Part shown: one piece after another, positions 39,574 through 47,907 of the stretch | Layout of the letters: the number at the start of each line of letters is the position of its first letter | Numbering within the stretch: position 1 is the first letter of the stretch | Origin: Streptomyces humidus | GTDB taxonomy: Bacteria; Actinomycetota; Actinomycetes; Streptomycetales; Streptomycetaceae | Reading direction: 5' to 3' | Assembly (NCBI RefSeq): GCF_014649655.1 | Contig: NZ_BMTL01000040.1 | Location: forward strand, 32,738 to 82,501 | DNA: 49,764 bases | The notes under the pieces: generated by a model | What the model was told of the DNA's origin: nothing | What the model saw: only the letters and a program-made list of their open reading frames with translations | The model's database searches: none | Position numbers and translations under genes: made by a program

Positions 39574-40503
39574 GTGAGTGAGTCGACACAAGACGTCGGA
39601 GTCGCCGTGAGCGCGCTTCCGCCACCCCACGAGGGCCTCACGGCCGCGCAGTTGGCAGCCCGGCACGGACTGGCCGTGAGCGGAGCCCGGCCCCCGCTGC
39701 CGGAGTACGTCCGCCGGCTCTGGGGGCGCCGTCACTTCATCCTGGCGTTCTCCCGGGCGAAGCTGGCCGCGCAGTACAGCCAGGCCAGGCTCGGCCAGCT
39801 GTGGCAGGTGGCCACGCCGCTGCTCAACGCGGCCGTGTACTTCATGATCTTCGGCCTGCTCCTCGACGCCGGCCGGGGGATGTCCAAGGACGTCTACATC
39901 CCCTTCCTGGTCACCGGCGTCTTCGTGTTCACCTTCACGCAGACCTCCGCGATGAGCGGCGTGCGCGCGATCTCCGGCAACCTCGGACTGGTCCGCGCCC
40001 TGCACTTCCCGCGCGCCGCGCTGCCCGTCTCCTTCGCCCTGCAGCAGCTCCAGCAACTGCTCTACTCCATGCTCGTGCTGTTCCTCGTGGTGATCGGCAT
40101 GGGCAGCTACCCGGACCTGTCCTGGGCGCTGATCGTCCCGGTGCTCGCCCTGCAGTTCTGCTTCAACACCGGGCTCGCGCTGATCCTCGCCCGGGCCGGC
40201 GCCAGGACCCCGGACCTGGCGCAGCTGATGCCCTTCGTGATGCGGACGTGGATGTACGCGTCCGGCGTGATGTTCTCCATCCCGGTCTTCCTCGCGGACA
40301 AGCCGCAGTGGGCGGCGAACATCCTGCAGTGGAACCCGGCCGCCGTCTACATGGACCTGATGCGCTTCGCGCTCATCGAGGGCTACGGCGCCGAGAACCT
40401 CCCCGAACACGCCTGGGCGCTCGCGGGCGGCTGGGCGGTGCTGATCGCCGTCGGCGGCTTCGTGTACTTCTGGAGGGCGGAGGAGAGGTACGGCCGTGGC
40501 TGA
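39574..40503 (+). CDS. ABC-2 type exporter permease (TagG / polysaccharide export family)
   Basis: A 309-residue permease with a soluble N-terminus, the family entry helix EYVRRLWGRRHFILAFSRAKLAAQYSQARLG (described in part), and six membrane helices ending with the SGVMFSIPVF and WNPAAVYMDLMRFALIEG segments typical of TagG/KpsM/Wzm proteins. These export teichoic acid or O-antigen-like glycopolymers on a lipid carrier with a separate ATPase. GTG 39574 has GAAGG about 10 bases upstream. It follows the glycosyltransferase after 98 bases. The ATPase gene normally next to such permeases is missing here. Confidence 0.9.
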   Translation: MSESTQDVGVAVSALPPPHEGLTAAQLAARHGLAVSGARPPLPEYVRRLWGRRHFILAFSRAKLAAQYSQARLGQLWQVATPLLNAAVYFMIFGLLLDAGRGMSKDVYIPFLVTGVFVFTFTQTSAMSGVRAISGNLGLVRALHFPRAALPVSFALQQLQQLLYSMLVLFLVVIGMGSYPDLSWALIVPVLALQFCFNTGLALILARAGARTPDLAQLMPFVMRTWMYASGVMFSIPVFLADKPQWAANILQWNPAAVYMDLMRFALIEGYGAENLPEHAWALAGGWAVLIAVGGFVYFWRAEERYGRG

Positions 40504-40606
40504 GCCGCTCCCGGCGCGGCCCGCGGGCCCGCGGGCGCCGGCCGTCGCCGCCGGCGAGGACCGCTCCGGCCCCCGCTACGGCGGCGCCGGGGCGATGCGC
40601 GCCTGA
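40496..40606 (+). pseudogene. 36-codon stub where the exporter ATPase gene is expected
   Basis: GTG 40496 lies inside the end of the permease gene with GGAGGAGA 9-10 bases upstream, a strong ribosome binding site and the usual overlap for a TagH-like partner. The frame reads MAEPLPARPAGPRAPAVAAG and stops after 36 codons at 40604-40606. A Pro/Ala-rich start is what I would expect of the ATPase N-terminus. No Walker A, signature or Walker B motif occurs in any frame up to the hopanoid operon, so I interpret this as the 5' remnant of a deleted ATPase gene. It could instead be a real small peptide. Confidence 0.5.
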
Positions 40607-41045
40607 GGTCCGGCCGGCACGAGGCGGTCAAGGCCGGCAGACGGCCCGTCACCTGCGGCCGCCTCCGGTTGCGTGGGCGGAGCCGGCCGCGCCCGGACGG
40701 CCCGGCCGCAGGGGATCCCTGAGGCGTACGAGAAGTCCACGGCCGGGCACGGCGTTTCGGCCAGGCTCCGGCGGAACTGCCGGGCGGGGCGACGCGTCTG
40801 CAAAGGAAGCGTCAACTCGGGCCCCGCGCAGGAATCTTGACGCCAATCGGTGTGTTGTTGTGATGCGCGGGACACCCCCGCGATCCCCGGCGCGTTGTAC
40901 AACGTAAGCTGGACCGGTCCCGAAACGCGGCAAGTGGGGCGATACTGCGCAGCCCCCTCGTCGGGGCCGTCGCGCGGACAGCCGGGCGGCGTGTCCGAAA
41001 TAGTGCGTATTGGGTCGGCAGTGTAGAACGGGAGATGTGACGGCA
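40607..41045. other. Intergenic region upstream of the hopanoid operon
   Basis: A 439-base gap. The first 230 bases are GC-rich and look like decayed coding sequence without recognisable motifs. From about 40830 the composition drops in GC (words such as AATCTTGACGCCAATCGG and TTGTTGTGATG), as in a promoter region. A TTGACG occurs at about 40837, without a convincing -10 partner. The palindrome at 40893-40904 is listed separately. Confidence 0.55.
40893..40904. promoter_or_regulatory. 12-bp palindrome upstream of the hopanoid operon
   Basis: CGTTGTACAACG is a perfect palindrome about 140 bases before the first ORF of the hopanoid operon, in the lower-GC promoter region. It could be an operator; no regulator is known to me. 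Confidence 0.4.
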
Positions 41046-41111
41046 ATGGCTACGGAAACTCCCCAGCTCGACGCAGGCCGCGCCGTCCCGGCCCCGGGCG
41101 GGCGACGGTGA
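41046..41111 (+). CDS. 21-codon leader ORF coupled to hpnC
   Basis: ATG 41046 opens a frame reading MATETPQLDAGRAVPAPGGRR and stopping at 41109-41111, so its stop overlaps the hpnC GTG (GTGA). GGGAG lies 11 bases upstream, whereas hpnC itself has no good Shine-Dalgarno sequence. It may be a translated leader that feeds ribosomes to hpnC. Peptide function is unlikely. Confidence 0.4.
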   Translation: MATETPQLDAGRAVPAPGGRR

Positions 41112-42028
41112 CGGCGGCCACGGCGCCACGTACCGGCGACCCCGAGCGCAACACCCTCGGCAAAGCGGCGCACGAGAACTTCCCCGTCGCCCCCTTCTTC
41201 CTGCCCAGGGCCTGGCGCGAGGACCTCATGGCCGTGTACGGCTACGCCCGCCTCGTCGACGACATCGGCGACGGCGACCTGGCCCCGGGCGGCGAGGACG
41301 CCCGCCTGCTCGGCGTGTCGGCCACCGAGGCCGAGGACCGGCTCGTGCTGCTGGACGCCTTCGAGGCCGACCTGCGCCGCGTGTTCGACGGATGCGACGG
41401 ACCGGACGGATCGCCCCGCCACCCCCTGCTGCGCCGCCTCCGGCCGACCGTGCGCCGCCGCTCGCTCACCCCGGAGCCCTTCCTCGCCCTGATCGAGGCC
41501 AACCGTCAGGACCAGCTCGTCACCCGCTACGAGACGTACGACGACCTCCTCGCCTACTGCGAACTGTCCGCCAACCCCGTCGGCCGTCTCGTCCTCGCCG
41601 TCACCGGCGCCGCGACCCCGGAACGGATCCGCCGGTCCGACGCCGTCTGCACCGCACTGCAGATTGTCGAGCACCTGCAGGACGTGGCCGAGGACCTCGG
41701 CCGTGACCGCGTCTATCTGCCCGCCGCGGACATGAAGCGCTTTCACGTCCAGGAGGCGGACCTCGCCGCGCGGACCTCGGGCGCCTCGGTGCGCGCGCTG
41801 GTCGCGTACGAGGCGCAACGCGCCCGCGATCTCCTGAATGAAGGCGCCCCCCTGGTGGGTAGCGTCGACGGCAGGCTGAGACTGCTGCTCGCGGGGTTCG
41901 TGGCGGGAGGAAGGGCGGCGATCCGGGCGATCGCCGCCGCCGAATACGACGTACTTCCCGGCCCGCCCGAGCCCGGCAAGCTCCGGCTGCTGCGCGAGGT
42001 GGGCGTGACCCTGCGAGGAGAGGGGTGA
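41108..42028 (+). CDS. hpnC: Squalene synthase HpnC (hydroxysqualene synthase)
   Basis: A 306-residue trans-isoprenyl diphosphate synthase of the squalene/phytoene synthase family. The two metal-binding Asp clusters are D51-DIGD (DDIGD) and D192-x3-D196 (QDVAEDLGRDRVYLP). In the three-enzyme bacterial route HpnD makes presqualene diphosphate, HpnC converts it to hydroxysqualene and HpnE reduces that to squalene. Position first in the operon and similarity (GKAAHENFPVAPFFLP) identify it as HpnC. The start is GTG 41108, overlapping the leader ORF; the end overlaps hpnD by GTGA. Confidence 0.93.
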   Translation: MTAATAPRTGDPERNTLGKAAHENFPVAPFFLPRAWREDLMAVYGYARLVDDIGDGDLAPGGEDARLLGVSATEAEDRLVLLDAFEADLRRVFDGCDGPDGSPRHPLLRRLRPTVRRRSLTPEPFLALIEANRQDQLVTRYETYDDLLAYCELSANPVGRLVLAVTGAATPERIRRSDAVCTALQIVEHLQDVAEDLGRDRVYLPAADMKRFHVQEADLAARTSGASVRALVAYEAQRARDLLNEGAPLVGSVDGRLRLLLAGFVAGGRAAIRAIAAAEYDVLPGPPEPGKLRLLREVGVTLRGEG

Positions 42029-42975
42029 TCCGGACCGTGGAGTCGTCACCGCACGTGTCCGCACCGGTACTCGCCGCCTACAGCTACTGCGAGACCGTGA
42101 CCGGACAGCAGGCCCGGAACTTCGCGTACGGCATCAGGCTGCTGCCCACACCGAAGCGCCGCGCGATGTCCGCGCTGTACGCGTTCTCGCGCCGCGTCGA
42201 CGACATCGGCGACGGCGCGCTGCACGACGACGTCAAGACCGCGAGGCTGGAGGAGACCCGGGCGCTGCTGACCCGGGTCCGGGCCGGCGAGGTCGACGAG
42301 GACGACACCGACCCCGTCGCGGTCGCCCTCGCGCACACGGCGCGGGCGTTCCCCGTCCCGCTCGGCGGCCTGGACGAGCTGATCGACGGCGTCCTGATGG
42401 ACGTGCGCGGCGAGACCTACGAGACCTGGGACGACCTGAAGACGTACTGCCGCTGCGTGGCGGGCGCCATCGGGCGTCTCTCGCTCGGCGTGTTCGGCGC
42501 CGAACAGGGTGCCCGCGGCGCCGAGCGCGCCCCGGAGTACGCGGACACGCTGGGACTCGCGCTCCAGCTCACCAACATCCTCAGAGACGTCCGCGAGGAC
42601 GCGGCGGGCGGCCGCACCTATCTGCCCGCCGACGACCTCGCCAAGTTCGGCTGCTCGGCCGGGTTCGACGGGCCGAAGCCGCCGGAGGGCTCCGACTTCG
42701 CGGGTCTCGTGCACTTCGAGGTGCGCCGGGCCCGCACCCTGTTCGCCGAGGGGTACCGGCTGCTGCCCCTGCTCGACCGGCGCAGCGGCGCCTGCGTCGC
42801 CGCCATGGCCGGCATCTACCGGCGGCTCCTGGACCGCATCGAACGCGACCCCGAGGCGGTGCTGCGCGGGCGCGTCTCGCTGCCCGGCCGGGAGAAGGCC
42901 TATGTCGCCGTGCGCGGGCTGTCCGGTCTGGACACCCGGCACGTGTCGCGACGGGCCGTCAGGAGGCACACCTGA
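42025..42975 (+). CDS. hpnD: Presqualene diphosphate synthase HpnD
   Basis: A 316-residue squalene/phytoene synthase family enzyme with Asp clusters VDDIGD (59-63) and D188-x3-D192 (LRDVREDAAGGRTYLP). The N-terminus YCETVTGQQARNFAYGIRLLP is typical of HpnD, which condenses two farnesyl diphosphates to presqualene diphosphate. GTG 42025 overlaps the hpnC stop, with GAGGAG just upstream. Its stop overlaps the start of a 50-codon ORF (TGATG). Confidence 0.93.
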   Translation: MIRTVESSPHVSAPVLAAYSYCETVTGQQARNFAYGIRLLPTPKRRAMSALYAFSRRVDDIGDGALHDDVKTARLEETRALLTRVRAGEVDEDDTDPVAVALAHTARAFPVPLGGLDELIDGVLMDVRGETYETWDDLKTYCRCVAGAIGRLSLGVFGAEQGARGAERAPEYADTLGLALQLTNILRDVREDAAGGRTYLPADDLAKFGCSAGFDGPKPPEGSDFAGLVHFEVRRARTLFAEGYRLLPLLDRRSGACVAAMAGIYRRLLDRIERDPEAVLRGRVSLPGREKAYVAVRGLSGLDTRHVSRRAVRRHT

Positions 42976-43127
42976 TGGACGCGGCGGGCGATGTGCTGGA
43001 CCGAGGCGGCACGGCCGGAGAAATGCGCCACGCAACCCTCCGATGCGGCGCGGCGTCCCTGACTGCGACGGTCCGCGGTGCAGAGTTCAGGCACCATGAC
43101 CGGCCCGCGCGGGAGGGTGCACGATGA
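42975..43127 (+). CDS. Small 50-residue ORF between hpnD and hpnE
   Basis: ATG 42975 overlaps the hpnD stop (TGATG) and its own stop at 43125-43127 overlaps the hpnE ATG (ATGA). It therefore exactly fills the 148-base gap and is coupled at both ends. The product begins MDAAGDVLDRGGTAGEMRHA, continues TLRCGAASLTATVRGAEFRH and ends DRPAREGAR. It is soluble, basic and without recognisable domains. AGGAGG lies about 14 bases upstream of the ATG. Short Streptomyces-specific proteins with this look exist in my memory, but I cannot assign a family. Confidence 0.6.
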   Translation: MDAAGDVLDRGGTAGEMRHATLRCGAASLTATVRGAEFRHHDRPAREGAR

Positions 43128-44629
43128 ACGACGAGCAGCCGGCGGACGCCGGGGCGGCAGCCGCCTCCCCGGGGCGTTCCGCCGTCGTCGTCGGGGGAGG
43201 GCTGGCGGGTGTCACCGCCGCTCTCGCGCTCGCCGACGCGGGCGTGCGCGTCACCCTGCTCGAAGGCCGGCCCCGGCTCGGCGGCCTCGCCTTCTCCTTC
43301 CGGCGCGGCGAGCTGACCGTCGACAACGGACAGCACGTGTATCTGCGCTGCTGCACCGGCTACCGCTGGTTCCTGGACCGCATCGGGGGCAGCGCGCTGG
43401 CGCCGTTGCAGGAACGTCTCGACGTGCCGGTCGTCGACCTCGCCAAGCCCGAGGGACGACGGCTCGGCAGACTGCGGCGCGACGCGCTGCCCGTGCCCCT
43501 GCATCTGGGGCGCAGCCTCGCCGCGTATCCGCATCTCTCCCTCGCCGAACGCCTGAGGGTGGGCCGGGCCGCGCTCGCCCTCAAGGGGCTCGACCTCGCC
43601 GATCCGGCCCTGGACGCACAGGACTTCGGCAGCTGGCTGACCGCGCACGGCCAGTCGCGGCGCGCCGTCGAGGCCCTGTGGGACCTGGTCGGCGTCGCGA
43701 CCCTCAACGCGGTCGCCGGCGACTGCTCGCTCGGGCTCGCCGCGATGGTGTTCAAGACCGGTCTGCTGTCCGACCCGGGCGCGGCCGACATCGGCTGGGC
43801 GCACGTGCCGCTGGGCGAACTGCACGACGGGCTCGCCCGCAGGGCGCTCGACTCCGCGGGCGTGCGGACCGAGGTCCGCGCACGCGTCACCTCCCTCTCC
43901 CGTGCGGCGAACGGGACGTGGAGCGTCGGGGTTCCCGGCGAGACCCTCCGCGCGGACACGGTCGTCCTCGCCGTCCCCCAGCGCGAGGCGTACGACCTGC
44001 TGCCCGAGGGGGCGCTGGACGACGCCGGACGACTGCTGGAGATCGGCACCGCGCCGATCCTCAACGTGCACGTCGTCTACGACCGCACCGTGCTCGACAC
44101 GCCCTTCTTCGCGGCGCTCGGCACCCCCGTGCAGTGGGTCTTCGACCGCACCCACGCCTCCGGGCTGCGGAGCGGCCAGTACCTCGCCGTGTCCCAGTCC
44201 GCCGCGCAGGACGAGATCGACGAGCCCGTCGCCGTCCTGCGCGAGCGCTACCTGCCCGAGCTGCGCAGGCTGCTGCCGGGAGCGCGCCGCGCCGAGGTAC
44301 GGGACTTCTTCGTGACCCGGGAGCGCACGGCGACGTTCGCCCCCACCCCCGGCGTCGGGCGCCTGCGGCCCGGCGCCCGCACCGAAGCCCCCGGCCTGTA
44401 CCTGGCCGGAGCGTGGACCGCCACCGGGTGGCCCGCGACCATGGAGAGTGCGGTCCGCAGCGGCGTGAACGCGGCGGACGCCGCGCTGAGCGCCCTCGGC
44501 CGGCCCCGACCCCGCCGTCGCTTCGAATCCGAGGAGACGGCCTACTGCATCGTTCCGGGGGACATCCCCCGGACCCCCGGCCGAGAGCCGGAGGGAACCG
44601 GCGTTCCCCTGCGAGGTGGCACCCGGTGA
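43124..44629 (+). CDS. hpnE: Hydroxysqualene dehydroxylase HpnE
   Basis: A 501-residue flavoprotein of the phytoene-desaturase-like amine oxidase group. The FAD fold is AVVVGGGLAGVTAALALADAGVRVTLLEGRPRLGG (described in part) at 18-50, and the C-terminal FAD contact is APGLYLAGAWTATGWPATMESAVRSG. It removes the hydroxyl of hydroxysqualene to give squalene. The final 40 residues after SALGRP are not conserved-looking. ATG 43124 is coupled to the 50-codon ORF; GGAGGG lies 8-9 bases upstream. Its stop overlaps an in-frame GTG of the polyprenyl synthase frame. Confidence 0.92.
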   Translation: MNDEQPADAGAAAASPGRSAVVVGGGLAGVTAALALADAGVRVTLLEGRPRLGGLAFSFRRGELTVDNGQHVYLRCCTGYRWFLDRIGGSALAPLQERLDVPVVDLAKPEGRRLGRLRRDALPVPLHLGRSLAAYPHLSLAERLRVGRAALALKGLDLADPALDAQDFGSWLTAHGQSRRAVEALWDLVGVATLNAVAGDCSLGLAAMVFKTGLLSDPGAADIGWAHVPLGELHDGLARRALDSAGVRTEVRARVTSLSRAANGTWSVGVPGETLRADTVVLAVPQREAYDLLPEGALDDAGRLLEIGTAPILNVHVVYDRTVLDTPFFAALGTPVQWVFDRTHASGLRSGQYLAVSQSAAQDEIDEPVAVLRERYLPELRRLLPGARRAEVRDFFVTRERTATFAPTPGVGRLRPGARTEAPGLYLAGAWTATGWPATMESAVRSGVNAADAALSALGRPRPRRRFESEETAYCIVPGDIPRTPGREPEGTGVPLRGGTR

Positions 44630-44694
44630 AGTTCGATCAGCACGGCTCGGCACACCCCCGCACCCCCTCCGGTACCGCGACAAGAGGAGAAAAT

Positions 44695-45768
44695 GTGCCC
44701 ACTGTGCCCCAGGCCTCACCGGCCGCTCGGCGGACCGCGGTGGACGTGACCGCGCTCCTGGAGCGCGGCCGCACCCTGGCCACACCGGTGCTGCGGGCGG
44801 CCGTCGACCGACTCGCCCCGCCCATGGACACGGTCGCCGCCTACCACTTCGGCTGGATCGACGCCCAGGGCAACCCCACCGACGGCGACGGCGGCAAGGC
44901 CGTGCGCCCGGCGCTCGCCGTGCTCTCCGCCGAGGTCGCGGGAGCCGACCCCGAGGCCGGCGTCCCCGGCGCGGTCGCCGTGGAACTGGTCCACAACTTC
45001 TCCCTCCTGCACGACGACCTGATGGACGGCGACGAGCAGCGCCGGCACCGCGACACCGTGTGGAAGGTGCACGGACCCGCCCAGGCCATCCTGGTCGGCG
45101 ACGCGCTGTTCGCCCTCGCCAACGAGGTCCTCCTCGAACTCGGCACGGTGGAGGCCGGCCGCGCCACCCGGCGTCTGACGACGGCCACCCGCGCCCTCAT
45201 CGACGGCCAGGCCCAGGACATCTCCTACGAGCACCGCGACCGCGTCAGCGTCGAGGAGTGCCTGGAGATGGAGGGCAACAAGACCGGCGCGCTGCTGGCC
45301 TGCGCCTCCTCCATCGGCGCGGTGCTCGGCGGCGCGGACGACCGCACCGCCGACGCGCTGGAGCGGTACGGCTACCACCTCGGCCTCGCCTTCCAGGCCG
45401 TCGACGACCTCCTCGGCATCTGGGGCGACCCGGGGGCCACCGGCAAGCAGACCTGGAGCGACCTGCGCCAGCGAAAGAAGTCCCTGCCCGTGGTGGCCGC
45501 GCTCGCGGCGGGCGGCCCCGCCTCCGAGCGGCTCGGCGAGATGCTCGCCGCCGACGCCAAGAGCAGCGACTTCGAGAACTTCTCCGAGGAGGAGTTCGCG
45601 GCCCGCGCGGCCCTGATCGAGGAGGCGGGCGGCCGTGACTGGACCGCCGGGGAGGCACGCCGTCAGCACACCATCGCCATCGAGGCCCTGAACGCCGTCG
45701 ACATGCCCGAGCAGGTGCGGGCCGGGTTCACGGCGCTCGCCGACTTCGTCGTCGTACGAAAGAGATGA
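44695..45768 (+). CDS. Polyprenyl diphosphate synthase (farnesyl/geranylgeranyl type)
   Basis: A 357-residue trans-prenyltransferase. The first Asp-rich motif DDLMD is at 107-111; the second is reduced to DDLLG at 237-241 (AVDDLLGIWGDP), a form seen in actinobacterial members. In the hopanoid operon it most probably makes farnesyl diphosphate for HpnD. Product length cannot be read reliably from the residues before DDLMD. GTG 44695 has GAGGAG 5 bases upstream; GTG 44626, overlapping the hpnE stop, would add 23 residues and is a possible coupled start. Confidence 0.9.
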   Translation: MPTVPQASPAARRTAVDVTALLERGRTLATPVLRAAVDRLAPPMDTVAAYHFGWIDAQGNPTDGDGGKAVRPALAVLSAEVAGADPEAGVPGAVAVELVHNFSLLHDDLMDGDEQRRHRDTVWKVHGPAQAILVGDALFALANEVLLELGTVEAGRATRRLTTATRALIDGQAQDISYEHRDRVSVEECLEMEGNKTGALLACASSIGAVLGGADDRTADALERYGYHLGLAFQAVDDLLGIWGDPGATGKQTWSDLRQRKKSLPVVAALAAGGPASERLGEMLAADAKSSDFENFSEEEFAARAALIEEAGGRDWTAGEARRQHTIAIEALNAVDMPEQVRAGFTALADFVVVRKR

Positions 45769-45885
45769 TCACTATCGGTCGAATAGCCCTCGCGTAGTCG
45801 CCGGCCGGTGTGCGAGGAGAGGACACCGGCCGACGGCGGACCCACAGCAGACGCAACGACATGCACACTGCACGAAGGGGAAGCC

Positions 45886-47907
45886 ATGACAGCGACGACC
45901 GACGGAAGCACCGGGGCCCTGCCGCCCCGCGCTGCCGCGGCCAGCGAAACCGACATCACCGTCCCCGTGGCGGCCGGGGTACAAGAAGCCGCCGCACGCG
46001 CGATGCAGCGCGCCACCGACTTCCTGCTGGCCCGGCAGGACGCCGAGGGATGGTGGAAGGGCGACCTGGAGACGAACGTCACCATGGACGCCGAGGACCT
46101 GCTGCTCCGTCAGTTCCTGGGTATCCGCGACGAGCCGACCACCCGCGCCGCCGCCCTCTTCGTGCGCGGCGAGCAGCGCGAGGACGGCACCTGGGCCACC
46201 TTCCACGGCGGCCCGCCCGACCTGTCCGCCACCGTCGAGGCGTACGTCGCGCTGCGCCTGGCCGGCGACGCCCCCGACGCCCCGCACATGGCCCGGGCCT
46301 CCGCCTGGGTCCGCGACCAGGGAGGCATCGCCGCCGCCCGGGTCTTCACCCGGATCTGGCTGGCCCTGTTCGGCTGGTGGAAATGGGAGGACCTGCCCGA
46401 ACTGCCGCCCGAGCTCTTGTTCTTCCCTAAATGGTTCCCGCTGAGCATCTACAACTTCGGCTGCTGGGCCCGGCAGACGATCGTCCCCCTGACCGTCGTC
46501 TCGGCGAAGCGGCCGGTGCGTCCGGCGCCGTTCTCCCTCGACGAGCTGCACACCGACCCCGCGAACCCCTGCCCGCCCAAGCCCCTCGCCCCTGTGAACA
46601 GTTGGGACGGACTCTTCCAGCGGCTCGACAAGGTGGTGCGGGGCTACCGGTCCGTGGCCGTGCGCAGGCTGCGCAGGGCGGCCCTGAACTCCGCCGCCCG
46701 CTGGATCGTCGAGCGCCAGGAGAACGACGGCTGCTGGGGCGGGATCCAGCCGCCCGCCGTGTACTCGCTCATCGCTCTGCACCTGCTCGGCTACGACCTC
46801 GGACACCCGGTGATGCGGGCCGGGCTGGCGTCCCTCGACCGGTACACGGTGTGGCGCGAGGACGGCGCACGGATGGTCGAGGCCTGCCAGTCGCCGGTGT
46901 GGGACACCTGCCTGGCCACCATCGCCCTCGCCGACGCCGGACTGCCCGCCGACCACCCCCAACTGGTCAAGGCCGCCGACTGGATGCTCGGCGAGCAGGT
47001 GGTGCGCCCCGGTGACTGGTCGGTGCGACGACCCCAACTCCCGCCCGGCGGATGGGCCTTCGAGTTCCACAACGACAACTACCCCGACATCGACGACACC
47101 GCCGAGGTCGTCCTCGCGCTGCGCCGGGTCCGCCACCACGACCCTGAACGCATGGACCGGGCCATCGCGCGCGGAGTGCGCTGGAACCTCGGGATGCAGT
47201 CCCGCAACGGCGCCTGGGGCGCCTTCGACGTCGACAACACCAGCCCGTTCCCCAACCGGATGCCGTTCTGCGACTTCGGCGAGGTGATCGACCCGCCGTC
47301 CGCGGACGTCACCGCGCACGTCGTCGAGATGCTGGCGATCGAGGGACTCTCGCACGATCCGCGCACCCGGCGCGGCATCGAGTGGCTGCTCGCGAACCAG
47401 GAGCCGGACGGCTCCTGGTTCGGACGCTGGGGCGTCAACTACGTCTACGGCACGGGGTCGGTGGTGCCCGCCCTCACGGCCGCGGGCCTGCCCGCCCGGC
47501 ACCCGGCGATCCGGGCGGCGGTCGGCTGGCTGGAGCGGGTGCAGAACGACGACGGCGGCTGGGGCGAGGACCTGCGCTCCTACCGGGACCCCGCGCGATG
47601 GAGCGCCCGCGGGGCGTCGACGGCCTCCCAGACGGCCTGGGCGCTGATGGCCCTGCTGGCGGCGGGGGAGCGGGACTCCAAGGCCGTCGAACGGGGCGTG
47701 GCGTGGCTGGCCCGGACCCAGCGGGAGGACGGCTCCTGGGACGAGCCCCACTTCACCGGCACCGGCTTCCCCTGGGACTTCTCGATCAACTACCACCTCT
47801 ACCGGCAGGTCTTCCCGTTGACCGCGCTCGGCCGCTACGTCCACGGAGAGCCGTTCAGCAAGCAGCCCGCCCCGCACGCGGCGTCCGCCGAGGGCAAGGG
47901 GAGCTGA
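45886..47907 (+). CDS. shc: Squalene-hopene cyclase
   Basis: A 673-residue triterpene cyclase. The protonating DXDD motif is D401-I-D-D404 (PDIDDTAEV). Several QW repeats are visible, including QENDGCWGGI, QSRNGAWGAF, QEPDGSWFGRW, QNDDGGWGED and QREDGSWDEP, and the C-terminal GTGFPWDFSINYHLY is characteristic. It cyclises squalene to hopene or diplopterol at the membrane. ATG 45886 has AAGGGGA 4 bases upstream; 117 bases separate it from the synthase gene. Its stop overlaps hpnG (TGATG). Confidence 0.97.
   Translation: MTATTDGSTGALPPRAAAASETDITVPVAAGVQEAAARAMQRATDFLLARQDAEGWWKGDLETNVTMDAEDLLLRQFLGIRDEPTTRAAALFVRGEQREDGTWATFHGGPPDLSATVEAYVALRLAGDAPDAPHMARASAWVRDQGGIAAARVFTRIWLALFGWWKWEDLPELPPELLFFPKWFPLSIYNFGCWARQTIVPLTVVSAKRPVRPAPFSLDELHTDPANPCPPKPLAPVNSWDGLFQRLDKVVRGYRSVAVRRLRRAALNSAARWIVERQENDGCWGGIQPPAVYSLIALHLLGYDLGHPVMRAGLASLDRYTVWREDGARMVEACQSPVWDTCLATIALADAGLPADHPQLVKAADWMLGEQVVRPGDWSVRRPQLPPGGWAFEFHNDNYPDIDDTAEVVLALRRVRHHDPERMDRAIARGVRWNLGMQSRNGAWGAFDVDNTSPFPNRMPFCDFGEVIDPPSADVTAHVVEMLAIEGLSHDPRTRRGIEWLLANQEPDGSWFGRWGVNYVYGTGSVVPALTAAGLPARHPAIRAAVGWLERVQNDDGGWGEDLRSYRDPARWSARGASTASQTAWALMALLAAGERDSKAVERGVAWLARTQREDGSWDEPHFTGTGFPWDFSINYHLYRQVFPLTALGRYVHGEPFSKQPAPHAASAEGKGS

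Noticed and set aside
40607..41045. Remains of an ABC ATPase in the gap before hpnC
   Set aside because: I read all forward frames and the longest reverse frame and found no Walker A, signature or Walker B motif, so only the 36-codon stub is reported.
44626..44694. Upstream GTG for the polyprenyl synthase overlapping the hpnE stop
   Set aside because: Not preferred because the internal GTG at 44695 has a much better ribosome binding site and the extra 23 residues look unconserved, though coupling makes it possible.
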